Both the position numbers and the translations under genes were made by a program. This document shows, in pieces, positions 34,182 through 43,407 of a stretch of 64,000 nt of DNA (its first letter is position 1; each line of letters begins with the position of its first letter). The stretch is from positions 1 through 64,000 of the forward strand of contig CAZFWJ010000002.1 of the NCBI GenBank assembly GCA_964522505.1. Direction: 5' to 3'. Under the pieces are notes generated by a model, which searched no databases, had not been told where the DNA came from, and saw nothing but the letters and a program-made list of their open reading frames with translations. The stretch is from GYS-P2D sp964522505 (GTDB lineage: Bacteria > Bacteroidota > Bacteroidia > Chitinophagales > Saprospiraceae).

Positions 34182-35225
34182 TTGAGAAAAACGATCTATC
34201 GTTGGTTCAGCTGGTTTACAGCTGCAGGGTTATTATTAGCCTACTCATCTCAATGGATCAAACCGCTCGGACAGCTAAATTTTTCTCTAGTTGGCTTAAC
34301 CTTTCCATTCGTATTTATCTTTGGGTTAATCATCTTAGTAGTAGCAATGAGGCGCAGATCATATGGTTACTACGCATTACTTGTAGTGAGTATAGTTGTA
34401 AGCCCTTCAATGCGTCACTTTATTAACTGGTCCTCGTCATCATCAGATCCCAGCTCTACGGAACTCTGCATCATGTCCTACAATGCTATGACAGGAATTA
34501 AAATGGTAGATGATCGCTATGTGATGACATCTGAAATAAAGACTGAGTTTAGCGAGATGTTGTTGGAGGAACCTCAACCAGATATCATATTACTGCAAGA
34601 AGTCAATCATATTGTCGAGAAGATTCTGCCTACCAGGACGATATATCCATTCTATCATAAGCTTAAGAGCAGAGGCACCGCAGTCCTTTCTAAGCATCCG
34701 ATAGTTAAGGAGGGCGTAATAGACTTCGGCGCCAAGCCCAATTCTTGCGTTTGGGCGGATATTGATATTAACGGGGAAACAATTAGGGTTTACAGTGCCC
34801 ATCTTGAATCCAATCGATTGAGTGAGGAATCGGTTAAAATTATTACCAAGAGCAATCATGATAATAGTAACCTAATTAGTGAATTTGGTAGTATGATTAA
34901 GAGATACCATAGGTACTCGTCTGTGAGAGTTGAGCAAGCCGATAAGATCAGAGCACATATGGATATGAGTCCACATCCCGTAGTTGTCGCGGGAGACTTT
35001 AACGAGACTCCTATATCTTATACGTATCAGAAACTTTCGGAAGACCTAAGCGATGCATATCGAGAACAAGGAGCAGGAATTGGGACTACTTGGATAGGCC
35101 TTATACCCATGTTGAGAATTGACTATTTGCTAACTGACAGCAGGCTCACGCCACTGTCGTATAAACGGATGAATAGTAAGCTCTCAGATCATTATCCTAT
35201 TAAGGCATCTTATGATCTGAAATAA
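34182..35225 (+). CDS. Membrane-anchored endonuclease/exonuclease/phosphatase-fold protein
   Basis: A 347-residue protein: three N-terminal transmembrane helices (about 10-85), then a DNase I-like EEP domain (about 95-345). IMSYNAMTG, IILLQEVN (metal-binding Glu), VVAGDFNETPISYTY (Asp/Asn pair) and the terminal SDHYPIKA motif (catalytic Asp-His) are all present, so it should be an active phosphodiesterase or phosphatase on the outer face. The substrate is unknown. The start is TTG at 34182, six bases after the rhomboid stop; no earlier ATG is available, and the first transmembrane helix begins right after. Confidence 0.85.
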   Translation: MRKTIYRWFSWFTAAGLLLAYSSQWIKPLGQLNFSLVGLTFPFVFIFGLIILVVAMRRRSYGYYALLVVSIVVSPSMRHFINWSSSSSDPSSTELCIMSYNAMTGIKMVDDRYVMTSEIKTEFSEMLLEEPQPDIILLQEVNHIVEKILPTRTIYPFYHKLKSRGTAVLSKHPIVKEGVIDFGAKPNSCVWADIDINGETIRVYSAHLESNRLSEESVKIITKSNHDNSNLISEFGSMIKRYHRYSSVRVEQADKIRAHMDMSPHPVVVAGDFNETPISYTYQKLSEDLSDAYREQGAGIGTTWIGLIPMLRIDYLLTDSRLTPLSYKRMNSKLSDHYPIKASYDLK

Positions 35226-35228
35226 AGA

Positions 35229-35236
35229 TATTTTTG
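35229..35236 (+). promoter_or_regulatory. Promoter -7 element for cysS
   Basis: TATTTTTG, exact TAnnTTTG, 55 bases before the cysS ATG. The leader holds a small hairpin (AGTGA TTCA TCACT, 35250-35263) with no recognised function. Confidence 0.45.
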
Positions 35237-35290
35237 CAACTGTTTATAAAGTGATTCATCACTCCTGAGGAAAGACCATATAAGAGAGGC

Positions 35291-36790
35291 ATGTCGCAAT
35301 TGCATATATATAACAGTCTAAGTAAAGAGAAGGAAGCGTTTCAACCGATCAATGAAGGGCACATAGGTATGTACGTATGTGGACCTACCGTATATAGTGA
35401 TGTGCATCTGGGCAACATCAGAACCTTCATAGCATTTGATGTAGTCTATAGATATCTGATTCATCTAGGATATAAGGTGAGATATGTGCGCAACATAACT
35501 GATGTAGGGCATCTTGTTGGGGACCTTGATACCGGAGAAGACAAGATTGCTGAACGAGCTAAACTCGAGAATCTCGAGCCGATGGAAGTAGTACAGAAGT
35601 ATACTAATGGCTTCCATCAGATGATGTCCATATTCAATGTGACACCACCGAGCATCGAACCCAGAGCGACAGGACATATTATCGAACAAATCGAGATGGT
35701 CCAGAAGATACTGGATAATAAGCTCGCGTATGTGAAGAACGGGTCGGTATACTTCGATACAATTAAGTTTCATAAGAAGTATGAGAGCTATGGAACGCTT
35801 TCAGGTAGAGTAATTGATGATCTGTTCGCTGAAACACGCGATCTTAAGAATCAAAAAGAAAAAAGGAATCCAGCAGATTTTGCCATATGGATGAAGGCAG
35901 ATGATAGACACCTGATGAAATGGAATTCACCGTGGTCAGTGGGATTTCCAGGGTGGCACCTAGAGTGTTCTGCTATGAGTACTAAATACCTGGGAGAGCG
36001 TTTTGACATCCATGGTGGCGGAGGCGATCTTAAGTTTCCACATCACGAAAACGAAGTCGCCCAAAATATGGGTGCTTGTGGGTGCTCACCGGCTAAGTAC
36101 TGGCTACATAGCAACATGCTATTGATGAATGGGCGGAAAATGTCTAAGAGTGATGGCAATACCATCACACCGCATCAACTATTTACAGGAGAGAGCGAAC
36201 ACGTGGAGAAAGGATTTGGTCCAATGGTGATTCGATTCTTCTTATTGCAGGCACACTATAGATCTACCATTGATCTCAGTAATGATGCACTTGTGGCCGC
36301 CGAGAAGGGTTACAAAAAGCTCATGGAGGCCAATAGATTCTTACAAGAAGTGGCGCATCAAGATGGGGAAATCGGGTCTGACCTTGACCAACAAATTCGA
36401 AAACTAGTCTCTGCCGTATTCGAAGAGCTCAATGATGACTTTAATACTCCCAGAGCGATAGCGAGGTTGTTCGAATTGGTGCCAATCATAAATAGTTACA
36501 AGGACGGAAAACAAGACTTTATGAACTTCAGCGGAGACACGATGGAGGCTTTAAAGAAGTGCTTTACAGATGTCTTAGATAACATCTTAGGCTTACAAGA
36601 TGATGCAAGTGGTCAGGGGGCTGGACTATATGAAAGCCTAGACGGCGTGATGCAGTTGGTTCTAGACTTGCGCCAGCAGGCTAGAGCGAACAAGGACTGG
36701 ACGACGTCAGATAAGATCCGAGATGCTCTGTCTAAGGAGAATATCCTCGTTAAGGATGGCAAAGATGGGTCTTCATGGAGTCTAAATTAG
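35291..36790 (+). CDS. cysS: Cysteine--tRNA ligase
   Basis: Class I aminoacyl-tRNA synthetase charging tRNA-Cys. The 499-residue enzyme has Cys28 of the zinc site in YVCGPTVYSDVHLGN, with the HIGH-equivalent HLGN, the zinc-binding GWHLECSAM, HGGGGDLKFPHHENE with the other ligands, and KMSKS in GRKMSKSDGN. A helical anticodon-binding domain forms the C-terminus. Complete and typical. It precedes the M28 peptidase by 13 bases, so the two probably share the promoter at 35229-35236. Confidence 0.97.
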   Translation: MSQLHIYNSLSKEKEAFQPINEGHIGMYVCGPTVYSDVHLGNIRTFIAFDVVYRYLIHLGYKVRYVRNITDVGHLVGDLDTGEDKIAERAKLENLEPMEVVQKYTNGFHQMMSIFNVTPPSIEPRATGHIIEQIEMVQKILDNKLAYVKNGSVYFDTIKFHKKYESYGTLSGRVIDDLFAETRDLKNQKEKRNPADFAIWMKADDRHLMKWNSPWSVGFPGWHLECSAMSTKYLGERFDIHGGGGDLKFPHHENEVAQNMGACGCSPAKYWLHSNMLLMNGRKMSKSDGNTITPHQLFTGESEHVEKGFGPMVIRFFLLQAHYRSTIDLSNDALVAAEKGYKKLMEANRFLQEVAHQDGEIGSDLDQQIRKLVSAVFEELNDDFNTPRAIARLFELVPIINSYKDGKQDFMNFSGDTMEALKKCFTDVLDNILGLQDDASGQGAGLYESLDGVMQLVLDLRQQARANKDWTTSDKIRDALSKENILVKDGKDGSSWSLN

Positions 36791-36803
36791 ATCAACAAAG
36801 AAT

Positions 36804-37787
36804 ATGAGATATATCTGCGCATTAACAGTTATGGTTTTCTTAGCCATAGGCTGTAAAGAGGAACGAAGGTCTGACTCAAGCACTGCTGCTGCGAAGAAGA
36901 CCGTTCAGATTCCGGCATTCAGTGGAGATAATGCATTTGCCAATGTTGAAAAGCAATTGGCTTTTGGCTTTCGCATACCAGGTACTGAAGAACATAAGGA
37001 GTGTGGAGAGTGGATCATCTCAACAATGGAAGCGCACGGTGCCAAAGTAAAGAAGCAAGACTTCAAGTCAAGTTTCTTGGGGAAAACCAATGTGCCATCA
37101 TTCAATATTATGGCGCAGATGAATCCTGATAAGAAGAAGCGCATTTTACTTGGCGCTCACTGGGATAGCCGACTTATAGCTGAGAAAGACGACGAACGAC
37201 AGGATGAACCAATACCGGGTGCAGATGACGGCGGTAGTGGTGTAGCAGTTATGTTGGAGATTGCTCGACTATTATCAGAGACTCCTATAGACATGGGAGT
37301 AGACTTTATCTTCTTTGATGCGGAAGATCAGGGGAGTAAGGATGATGAAGAAGGAACCTCTTGGGCGCAAGGTGCTCAGTACTGGGGCAAAAATAAAGTC
37401 CCTAAAGGCTATATGCCAGAATATGGAATCCTAATGGATATGGTGGGGTCCGAGGGAGCCGTGTTTGGGCGAGAAGGATTCTCTCATCAAAATGCAAAGC
37501 AATATCAAGATAAGATATGGACTCTAGCCAAGAGGATGGGCTACTCCGATTTCTTCAGAGACGATGTTACCGGAGGGGTTATGGATGATCATTTTTGGGT
37601 GATGAAAAATGGCGGTATCCCGATGATAGATATTATCAATCAGAAGCCTGGAGACCGATCAAGTTTCGGTGATTATCATCACACCCACGATGACAACATA
37701 GATATAATAAGCAAGCGTACCCTTCGAGTAGTCGGTCAGGTAGTTACTGCAGCGTTGTATAACGAGAGTATTGGAGCACTAAAATAG
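36804..37787 (+). CDS. M28-family zinc peptidase/glutaminyl-peptide cyclotransferase-like lipoprotein
   Basis: A 327-residue exported protein; the signal peptide ends VFLAIGC, a lipobox with Cys17. The single-zinc QC-like M28 fold is shown by LLGAHWDSR, PGADDGGSGVAVMLEIARLL (metal-bridging Asp), FFDAEDQG (catalytic Glu-Asp) and the late YHHTHDDNIDII with its ligand His. Members either trim N-terminal residues or cyclise N-terminal Gln to pyroglutamate. The DGGSG and DAEDQG pattern favours the cyclotransferase branch, but activity is not decided from sequence alone. Second gene of the cysS unit. Confidence 0.87.
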   Translation: MRYICALTVMVFLAIGCKEERRSDSSTAAAKKTVQIPAFSGDNAFANVEKQLAFGFRIPGTEEHKECGEWIISTMEAHGAKVKKQDFKSSFLGKTNVPSFNIMAQMNPDKKKRILLGAHWDSRLIAEKDDERQDEPIPGADDGGSGVAVMLEIARLLSETPIDMGVDFIFFDAEDQGSKDDEEGTSWAQGAQYWGKNKVPKGYMPEYGILMDMVGSEGAVFGREGFSHQNAKQYQDKIWTLAKRMGYSDFFRDDVTGGVMDDHFWVMKNGGIPMIDIINQKPGDRSSFGDYHHTHDDNIDIISKRTLRVVGQVVTAALYNESIGALK

Positions 37788-37790
37788 GCG

Positions 37791-38213
37791 TCACAAAAAT
37801 CTTGTCCTTATATCTTCATTGGGCAGGATGCATTCATCAGCTTTACCAAATAAACTGTAACGATTCTTAGCGATCAGGGTATAAGCCCAATTTCTAATGC
37901 CTTTTGGCACAAATTGAAGGTTCCTAAGATTTCTCCAGGATCCTTCCAAGTATTTGGCTATCTGGATGGATACATCTGACTCAAAGTACCACTTGCCCTG
38001 ATCGAGCAATATTACGGTCTTATACTGATCTTCTATATTATGCAGCTTTTTTATATCAGTGGCTCTTTCATCCTGCAGCGAGCAGAATTTTATGACACCT
38101 TTTGGGTCTCTCTGAATCAACGATTTAATGAATCCATCGCATAATAAACACTGGGCATCATAGTAAACGACTGGATTGTTTTTGGACACGGCTATATGTT
38201 GGCTGACAGTCAT
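37791..38213 (-). CDS. DCC-family thiol-disulfide oxidoreductase-like protein (DUF393)
   Basis: A 140-residue soluble protein with the family signature YYDAQCLLCDGFI (about 18-30), where the CxxC pair in a D-x-x-C-x-x-C context names the DCC family. Further conserved elements are FCSLQDERA and KYLEGSWRNLRNLQFVPKGIRNWAYTLIAKNRY. Family members are thought to be thioredoxin-like, but no reaction is established. The ATG lies one base after the radA stop, so it is the second gene of that transcript. A link to RadA function is not known. Confidence 0.88.
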   Translation of the reverse strand: MTVSQHIAVSKNNPVVYYDAQCLLCDGFIKSLIQRDPKGVIKFCSLQDERATDIKKLHNIEDQYKTVILLDQGKWYFESDVSIQIAKYLEGSWRNLRNLQFVPKGIRNWAYTLIAKNRYSLFGKADECILPNEDIRTRFL

Positions 38214-38214
38214 C

Positions 38215-39579
38215 TCAACTAAATAGTATTGACATCAACTCTTCCACTTTGCCTATACCTATGACTTCGATTTGTTCGTAGGAGTCCTTCTTTATCTTTT
38301 TGTGATACTTAGAGATAATGATCTGCTTAAACCCAAGTCTTGCAGATTCTTGGATGCGCTGATCAATGCGGCTTACCGACCGCACTTCACCAGATAATCC
38401 AACTTCCGCAGCAAAGCAGATATTCTTATTAATAGGTATATCATTAAGAGAACTTATTAGTGCCGCTAAGATTGCTAAGTCGATTGCGGGGTCTACCACT
38501 TTTATTCCTCCAGCTATATTCAGAAACACATCATTTTGACTGAAGTATAGGCCACACTTTTTCTCTAACACGGCGAGCAACATGCTTAAGCGCTTAATAT
38601 CAAATCCAGTAGCTGATCTTTGCGGAGTACCATAGATCGCTGTTGATACCAGTGCCTGGGTTTCAATCATGAGCGGGCGAGCGCCCTCCACAGTACAGGC
38701 GACACTGCTCCCGCTAATTAGCTCTTCGCCTTGAGAAAGTAATAGCTCAGATGGATTGGTGACTGGTCTTAATCCTTGCGGCTCCATCTCATAGATGCCT
38801 ATCTCATCAGTTGAGCCAAATCGATTTTTTATAGTTCTTAGGATGCGGTATACATAGTTACGGTCTCCCTCAAACTGGAGAACCACGTCTACGATATGCT
38901 CGAGGATTTTTGGACCAGCGATACTACCTTCTTTAGTTATATGTCCGATTATAAACACCGGGATATCTGTTGCCTTGGCAAGTTGCTGAAGTTTATAGGT
39001 GCATTCTTTTATTTGACTGACCGAGCCTGAGGAGCTATCTACTTCTTTAGTGTATACCGTCTGAATCGAATCAATCATTAATAGATCTGGAGGATCCTTC
39101 TCGCAGATACCTAAGACCTTATCAAGGTCTGTTTCATTGAGTATGTAGCATTGATCGTTGCTAGCTTGGATTCTATCAGCTCTCATCTTAATCTGATAAG
39201 GACTTTCCTCTCCTGAGACATATAGTATTTTATGTTTTAGTTCACAGGCAAGTTGTAACATGAGTGTAGACTTTCCGATGCCCGGTTGTCCTCCGATTAA
39301 CATAATTGCTCCTGGAACAATGCCTCCTCCAAGAACTCTGCTTAACTCACTATCAAATGGAGTATCATACCGAGCTATTTGGGGAGCAGAAATAAGATTT
39401 ATAGGTCGGGGTATGGTAGCTCGGGCAGACTCAGAGTTTGATTTTTTTGAGTTGGCTGACTTAGCGATTTCTTTTTTGACGATAGTGTTCCACTCACCGC
39501 AATTGCCACATTTACCTTCCCATCGCACATATTGAGCTTGGCAATTGTTACAGATGTGTATTGTTTTTGTTTTCGCCAT
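38215..39579 (-). CDS. radA: DNA repair protein RadA
   Basis: Hexameric RecA-like helicase that promotes branch migration in recombinational repair. The 454-residue protein starts with a C4 zinc finger (ICNNCQAQYVRWEGKCGNC), then the ATPase core with Walker A GGQPGIGKST (about 95-104), Walker B LLMIDSIQT, the RadA-specific KNRFG motif in TIKNRFGSTDE, and a C-terminal Lon-like domain (about 275-450). An in-frame ATG three codons upstream (39588) is possible, but MAKTK is the family start. Confidence 0.96.
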   Translation of the reverse strand: MAKTKTIHICNNCQAQYVRWEGKCGNCGEWNTIVKKEIAKSANSKKSNSESARATIPRPINLISAPQIARYDTPFDSELSRVLGGGIVPGAIMLIGGQPGIGKSTLMLQLACELKHKILYVSGEESPYQIKMRADRIQASNDQCYILNETDLDKVLGICEKDPPDLLMIDSIQTVYTKEVDSSSGSVSQIKECTYKLQQLAKATDIPVFIIGHITKEGSIAGPKILEHIVDVVLQFEGDRNYVYRILRTIKNRFGSTDEIGIYEMEPQGLRPVTNPSELLLSQGEELISGSSVACTVEGARPLMIETQALVSTAIYGTPQRSATGFDIKRLSMLLAVLEKKCGLYFSQNDVFLNIAGGIKVVDPAIDLAILAALISSLNDIPINKNICFAAEVGLSGEVRSVSRIDQRIQESARLGFKQIIISKYHKKIKKDSYEQIEVIGIGKVEELMSILFS

Positions 39580-39749
39580 GTAGTGCAATTGTTGAACGCC
39601 GAGTTTAATTTTTTTTATTTATTTTCGCTTAACAAATGTGGCTTTATCATGTTTCATACGTCATAAGAGCATATATTAGTAAAACGAAAGTAAATATAGC
39701 CGCAAGGCTTTTAAGATAGATTGTTTTCAATTGGTTTTTTGGGGTTATG

Positions 39750-39779
39750 CAGGGCACTGGGAAGTGCCCTGTTTTTTTT
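39750..39779 (+). terminator. Rho-independent terminator with no upstream gene
   Basis: A 9-bp perfect GC-rich stem (CAGGGCACT/AGTGCCCTG, loop GGGA) followed by eight T. It is a textbook plus-strand terminator, but radA is on the opposite strand and no plus-strand gene precedes it for 1.8 kb. Confidence 0.8.
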
Positions 39780-39870
39780 GCCTATATTTCTTGTATTCCC
39801 GACTTCATTATTTGCTTGGATCGAGGCCTTCACTGAATCAATGCTATCAAAGAATTATCGGTTATGGGCA

Positions 39871-39912
39871 AAAAAAAGAGAGAGAATACCATCGGTATTC
39901 TCTCTCTTTTTT
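39871..39912 (-). terminator. Bidirectional terminator after the TonB-dependent receptor gene
   Basis: A 13-bp perfect stem (arms 39878-39890 and 39894-39906, loop ATC) flanked by A7 and T6, so it can stop transcription either way. It lies 18 bases beyond the receptor stop. Confidence 0.8.
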
Positions 39913-39930
39913 GGAGCTTAAATCTCGCAG

Positions 39931-42519
39931 TTAAAAATCTAATGTTCCACTGATCTTCACAAATGTACCAGTGAACCCAAATTGAGATACTCTCCAAGGA
40001 AATTGAAGTCTTGAGCCAAACGGATCAAGATTTATATCTATACGATCAGGGAATACATTGAAAAGATTATTAACAGTTGCTGTCAATCTAAAATTGTCAG
40101 ATACTCTATAACTACCAATGAGATCTGTTATAATTTTTCCAGCGAACTCTTGTCCTGTCACTGGAGAATTTACACTACCGAAAAAGGTATTATTCAGGTT
40201 TAAATCCAACTTGCCCAAATTTAGATTCCCCCCAAGCGTGATTTTCGTATCAGGTCTAGCAGATGTCAAGAGATTTGATGAAAGGTCTGCGAATATTGGT
40301 ACACTCCCAAATGCTGGTGGTGCAACGACATCCCCATCTAAATCAGTATTGTTGAAATTAGCCGCTAAAATTATATTAAGCGTATTACCGGCATCGTTGA
40401 GTCTTAGGTTGTCAACATTAAACACGATATCAACACCGCTAGTCTTGGTGTCTACCCCATTGATGAAAAATTTGAATGCATCAACATTGGCATCAGCTAG
40501 TGAATTGCCTAATGGAGTTCCTTCAAAGTTTCCTGCGCCAACTTGTTCAGAAAATAATATTCGATCACTAACTGTGATATTGTAGTAATCTGCCGAGAAA
40601 GAAACCTTATCAGAAAGTTTATAAGTAAGACCCAAGGTAAAGTTAAGAGCCGTCTCTGCATCTAATTGAGGAACGCCTAACACATTACGAGTTATATCGT
40701 CAACATTGCTAAAAGTCCCTTCCTGTACTAATCCAGAGGCTCCTGCCGTTGTCTGGATATTACTCAGGAATATCTGATGCAGTGATGGCGCTCTGAATCC
40801 GGTACTAACAGAACCTCTGATAGCCCCTTGATTATCTCCAATCAGATATCTACTATTGAGTTTCCAACTCACATTACTACCAAAATCTGAATAGTTCTCA
40901 AAACGTAGGGCACCACCAATTAAAAATGCGTCACTTACGTCGTAATCCAGGCTACCATAAACTCCAATGTTGCTTCTTCCTTCATCTACAGCATTTAGTG
41001 GTGTAAGACCTGGGAAAGATTGAGCACCAGGTGCAGGGGTGAATGATGCTTCATCACCCTGTCGTGCTTCAAAAAATTCTGTTCGGAACTCAGCGCCAAA
41101 AGCTAATGATAATGGTCCAGTAGTACGAGAGATATCATAATTAGCAATGAAGTTGCCAAACGAATACCCCCCAGGATTAAAACTCGTAGGGCTCGACGCT
41201 CCGAGAGAAGTGTTCAATGAATTGTTAACGGTATAGTCGATTGAGTTGCTCCCGAAGGTTATTGACAAATCTGAATCCCATTCGCCCAATTGATTACGTG
41301 TTCCAAGAGAGCCTGTCAAATCTGTAATATCCGTCTCGAAGGTAGGTTGAAAACCGACATAAGGCTGACCGGGCTCAGTTAAAAGTCCAAAATCATCTGT
41401 TATCCAATATGGAGTTCTATAAAAGGCAAATGAAGTTCCGTCACGACCAGTAAACCCAAGGTTACCATAAAACTGACCATTATTACCGTAATCAGTTCCA
41501 AAATTGGCAAAAAGAGAAAGCTTAGATATTTCTGGCTGACCATAAGTAATCCCTAAGTCGGGGAATTCTTGAAAAAATGCGTCTATTTCTGGATCATCCC
41601 CCACTGCTATACCAAACAAAGGATCACCAACTTCTGGCGCAAATTCTCCTGCCCTATCAGTTATTCCTTGGTATAAGTACTCCCCTGTGAAATTTATAAA
41701 TCCACTACTTCCTAAAGCAAATCCTTTGTTGAAGTCTATAGATGCTGTTTCTCCGTCACCTAGTGTACTAATTCCGAGGTCTACATTAATCTGTCCAGTA
41801 GTCCTTTCCTTTAATATAACATTGACTACTCCAGCGATGGCATCGGAGCCGTATTGAGCAGCTGCACCATCTCTGAGCACTTCTACTCGCTCGATTGCTG
41901 AGGCAGGAATACTTTTCATATCCGTTCCAACTTCACCTCTTCCTGGAGTATCATTGAGATAAACCTGCGCACTTTGATTCTTTCTTTTTCCGTTGATCAG
42001 CACAAGAGTTCTTGATGGTCCGAGATTACGTAGTTCTGATGGGTCGATATGTGCTGTTGCATCAGAAATTGATTGATTCTGACTGTTGTATGAAGGCACT
42101 TTGTAATTTATAATCTGATCGAGAGATCTCTGGCCGCTATTGCGTAGTTCTGCAGCATTGATATTATCTATCGGAACCGGACTTGCTAGTACCGTTCTTG
42201 GCTTACCACGAGTTCCAGTAACGACGACTTCATCAAGAGTGGAACCTTCTGACAGAGCAATATTAATAACATCATCGCTAACAGCGAACTCCTGTTGTGC
42301 AAATCCGGTGAAACTCACGACTAAAACAGGATTATCTGATTTGGTTTGGAGGCTGAAGGCTCCATTAAGGTCAGTTGTGGTGCCGTTATAGGTACCTTTC
42401 TCAATAACTGTTGCGCCAACTAGTGGCTCACCTTGATTATCGACTATAGTTCCGGAGACCTGTGCCGATATATAATGGAGCGATAAAAGTAGGATTGTCA
42501 AGGTTAAAAGTTTCTTCAT
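39931..42519 (-). CDS. TonB-dependent outer-membrane receptor
   Basis: An 862-residue outer-membrane transporter. Signal peptide (about 1-19), a carboxypeptidase-regulatory-like beta domain (VSGTIVDNQGEPLVGATV, about 22-95), a plug domain (about 105-235 with DPSELRNLGPSRTLVLING and ERVEVLRDGAAAQYGSDAIAGVVNVILK-type sequence), and a 22-strand barrel ending in an aromatic strand (FTGTFVKISGTLDF). No SusD partner is adjacent, so it is more likely a siderophore, vitamin or metal-chelate receptor than a SusC polysaccharide transporter. The ligand is unknown. The inverted repeat at 42555-42589 upstream may be its operator. Confidence 0.93.
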   Translation of the reverse strand: MKKLLTLTILLLSLHYISAQVSGTIVDNQGEPLVGATVIEKGTYNGTTTDLNGAFSLQTKSDNPVLVVSFTGFAQQEFAVSDDVINIALSEGSTLDEVVVTGTRGKPRTVLASPVPIDNINAAELRNSGQRSLDQIINYKVPSYNSQNQSISDATAHIDPSELRNLGPSRTLVLINGKRKNQSAQVYLNDTPGRGEVGTDMKSIPASAIERVEVLRDGAAAQYGSDAIAGVVNVILKERTTGQINVDLGISTLGDGETASIDFNKGFALGSSGFINFTGEYLYQGITDRAGEFAPEVGDPLFGIAVGDDPEIDAFFQEFPDLGITYGQPEISKLSLFANFGTDYGNNGQFYGNLGFTGRDGTSFAFYRTPYWITDDFGLLTEPGQPYVGFQPTFETDITDLTGSLGTRNQLGEWDSDLSITFGSNSIDYTVNNSLNTSLGASSPTSFNPGGYSFGNFIANYDISRTTGPLSLAFGAEFRTEFFEARQGDEASFTPAPGAQSFPGLTPLNAVDEGRSNIGVYGSLDYDVSDAFLIGGALRFENYSDFGSNVSWKLNSRYLIGDNQGAIRGSVSTGFRAPSLHQIFLSNIQTTAGASGLVQEGTFSNVDDITRNVLGVPQLDAETALNFTLGLTYKLSDKVSFSADYYNITVSDRILFSEQVGAGNFEGTPLGNSLADANVDAFKFFINGVDTKTSGVDIVFNVDNLRLNDAGNTLNIILAANFNNTDLDGDVVAPPAFGSVPIFADLSSNLLTSARPDTKITLGGNLNLGKLDLNLNNTFFGSVNSPVTGQEFAGKIITDLIGSYRVSDNFRLTATVNNLFNVFPDRIDINLDPFGSRLQFPWRVSQFGFTGTFVKISGTLDF

Positions 42520-42554
42520 AATTTTAAATTTAGGTTGGAATCAATTTTTTATAA

Positions 42555-42589
42555 AAAGTAGACTTATTTTATAGCAAAAAGTCTACTTT
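42555..42589 (-). promoter_or_regulatory. Inverted repeat upstream of the TonB-dependent receptor
   Basis: Perfect 9-bp arms AAAGTAGAC and GTCTACTTT separated by 17 bases, 36 bases before the receptor ATG. On the minus strand the inner part gives TACTTTTT, a one-mismatch -7 element, so a regulator bound here would block or position the polymerase. It could instead fold as a leader hairpin. Confidence 0.4.
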
Positions 42590-42668
42590 CCAATAAGATT
42601 TATTGGCATAAATGGTATGCTGTATCGTGGGTAGAGGATAGCTATATTCTTAAATTACATATGGCTTC

Positions 42669-43004
42669 TTATCGAGAAGCGCATCTTATACACCTATTGC
42701 TTTCAGGTAAGAGCATCAAGCGCTTCGGATTAATAGGATTCTTACAATTAACACAATTGCCAAATCCAGGACTATCAACTTTAGATAGTGCCAACTGGAG
42801 TTTAGAGAGTTTTTTCTTTCTGTTCCTGATACTGACATCAAGCACTCCTTTATTATTAATAGCATCCATTCTACTGATACGACCGATAGAGTTCTCAGGA
42901 CTTATTGGCTTAGCGCTTTCTTCGAGCTCTTTCAACTCACTTTGTAAAGTAGTTATCATACGCTTAATGTCGCGCTTAAGTATTTTTAATTCTTCTTGTG
43001 TCAT
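42669..43004 (-). CDS. TraR/DksA-type zinc-finger protein
   Basis: A 111-residue protein with an N-terminal coiled coil (about 5-65) and a C-terminal C4 zinc finger of DksA/TraR type (CVNCKNPINPKRLMLLPESNRCIRC). Relatives enter the RNA polymerase secondary channel and modulate promoters with ppGpp. The tip residues between the helices are not the D-x-x-D-A of canonical DksA, so the effect on polymerase cannot be predicted. Divergent from the 43054 gene over a 49-bp gap that contains overlapping palindromes (GGTTATAACC, AACCGGTT). Confidence 0.88.
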   Translation of the reverse strand: MTQEELKILKRDIKRMITTLQSELKELEESAKPISPENSIGRISRMDAINNKGVLDVSIRNRKKKLSKLQLALSKVDSPGFGNCVNCKNPINPKRLMLLPESNRCIRCASR

Positions 43005-43053
43005 TAGTCACAATTTGTTAAATTTCAACCGGTTATAACCAAAAAGAGAGCAA

Positions 43054-43347
43054 ATGAGTCAATGGAGATGGACATTTTATGATCCCCATCAAGGTACACA
43101 GACTTTGGGATTATATCATGGTGAAGATTCTGGGCATGTAATGATCTACCTAAACCAGAAGGTTGTAATTATTGACTTTATGGTAAAAAAAACAAAGTCA
43201 TATTCTCTAGTTGTAAATGAACTCTTAGTTAAGCTAAATCTTGTCGAGAATAATGGAGAGTTCACTTATGATTTTGAAAGTAAAAATACGGCTATTCCCC
43301 CTCCTAGTATGATGGGTTGGTTTAAGAATCTTCTGGCAATAGCTTAA
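43054..43347 (+). CDS. Small hypothetical protein
   Basis: A 97-residue cytoplasmic protein I do not recognise. It has an N-terminal WRWTFYDPHQG, alternating short strands (GHVMIYLNQKVVIIDFMV), a central helix, and a Pro-rich C-terminal segment (IPPPSMMGWFKNLL). Codon use and spacing look like its neighbours. It is transcribed divergently from the DksA-like gene and ahead of scpB, which has its own promoter. Confidence 0.65.
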   Translation: MSQWRWTFYDPHQGTQTLGLYHGEDSGHVMIYLNQKVVIIDFMVKKTKSYSLVVNELLVKLNLVENNGEFTYDFESKNTAIPPPSMMGWFKNLLAIA

Positions 43348-43385
43348 TTCAATATTCTAATAAGTATACTTTACAATTGATCTGC

Positions 43386-43393
43386 TAATTTTG
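43386..43393 (+). promoter_or_regulatory. Promoter -7 element for scpB
   Basis: TAATTTTG, exact TAnnTTTG, with the ATG at 43408 only about eight bases after the predicted transcript start. Confidence 0.45.
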
Positions 43394-43407
43394 GTGTTTT
43401 AAGTTTT

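Larger units (their letters stand above)
39589..39930. other. 342-bp gene-free region between radA and the TonB-dependent receptor gene
   Basis: AT-rich and without a credible gene. The radA promoter must lie here (TATATTTA and TACTTTCG on the minus strand near 39680-39695 are near-matches to the -7 element). It contains two strong terminators, one of which (39750-39779) reads only on the plus strand and has no gene before it, implying a short plus-strand transcript of unknown nature. Confidence 0.5.

Noticed and set aside
39721..39921. Open frame of 66 residues on the plus strand between radA and the receptor gene
   Set aside because: It spans two strong terminator hairpins, has no promoter or homology, and its hydrophobic sequence is what AT-rich non-coding DNA yields.
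42661..43038. Plus-strand frame of 125 residues opposite the DksA/TraR-like gene
   Set aside because: Antisense shadow. The minus-strand protein has a zinc finger and coiled coil, and the plus frame has no recognisable feature.
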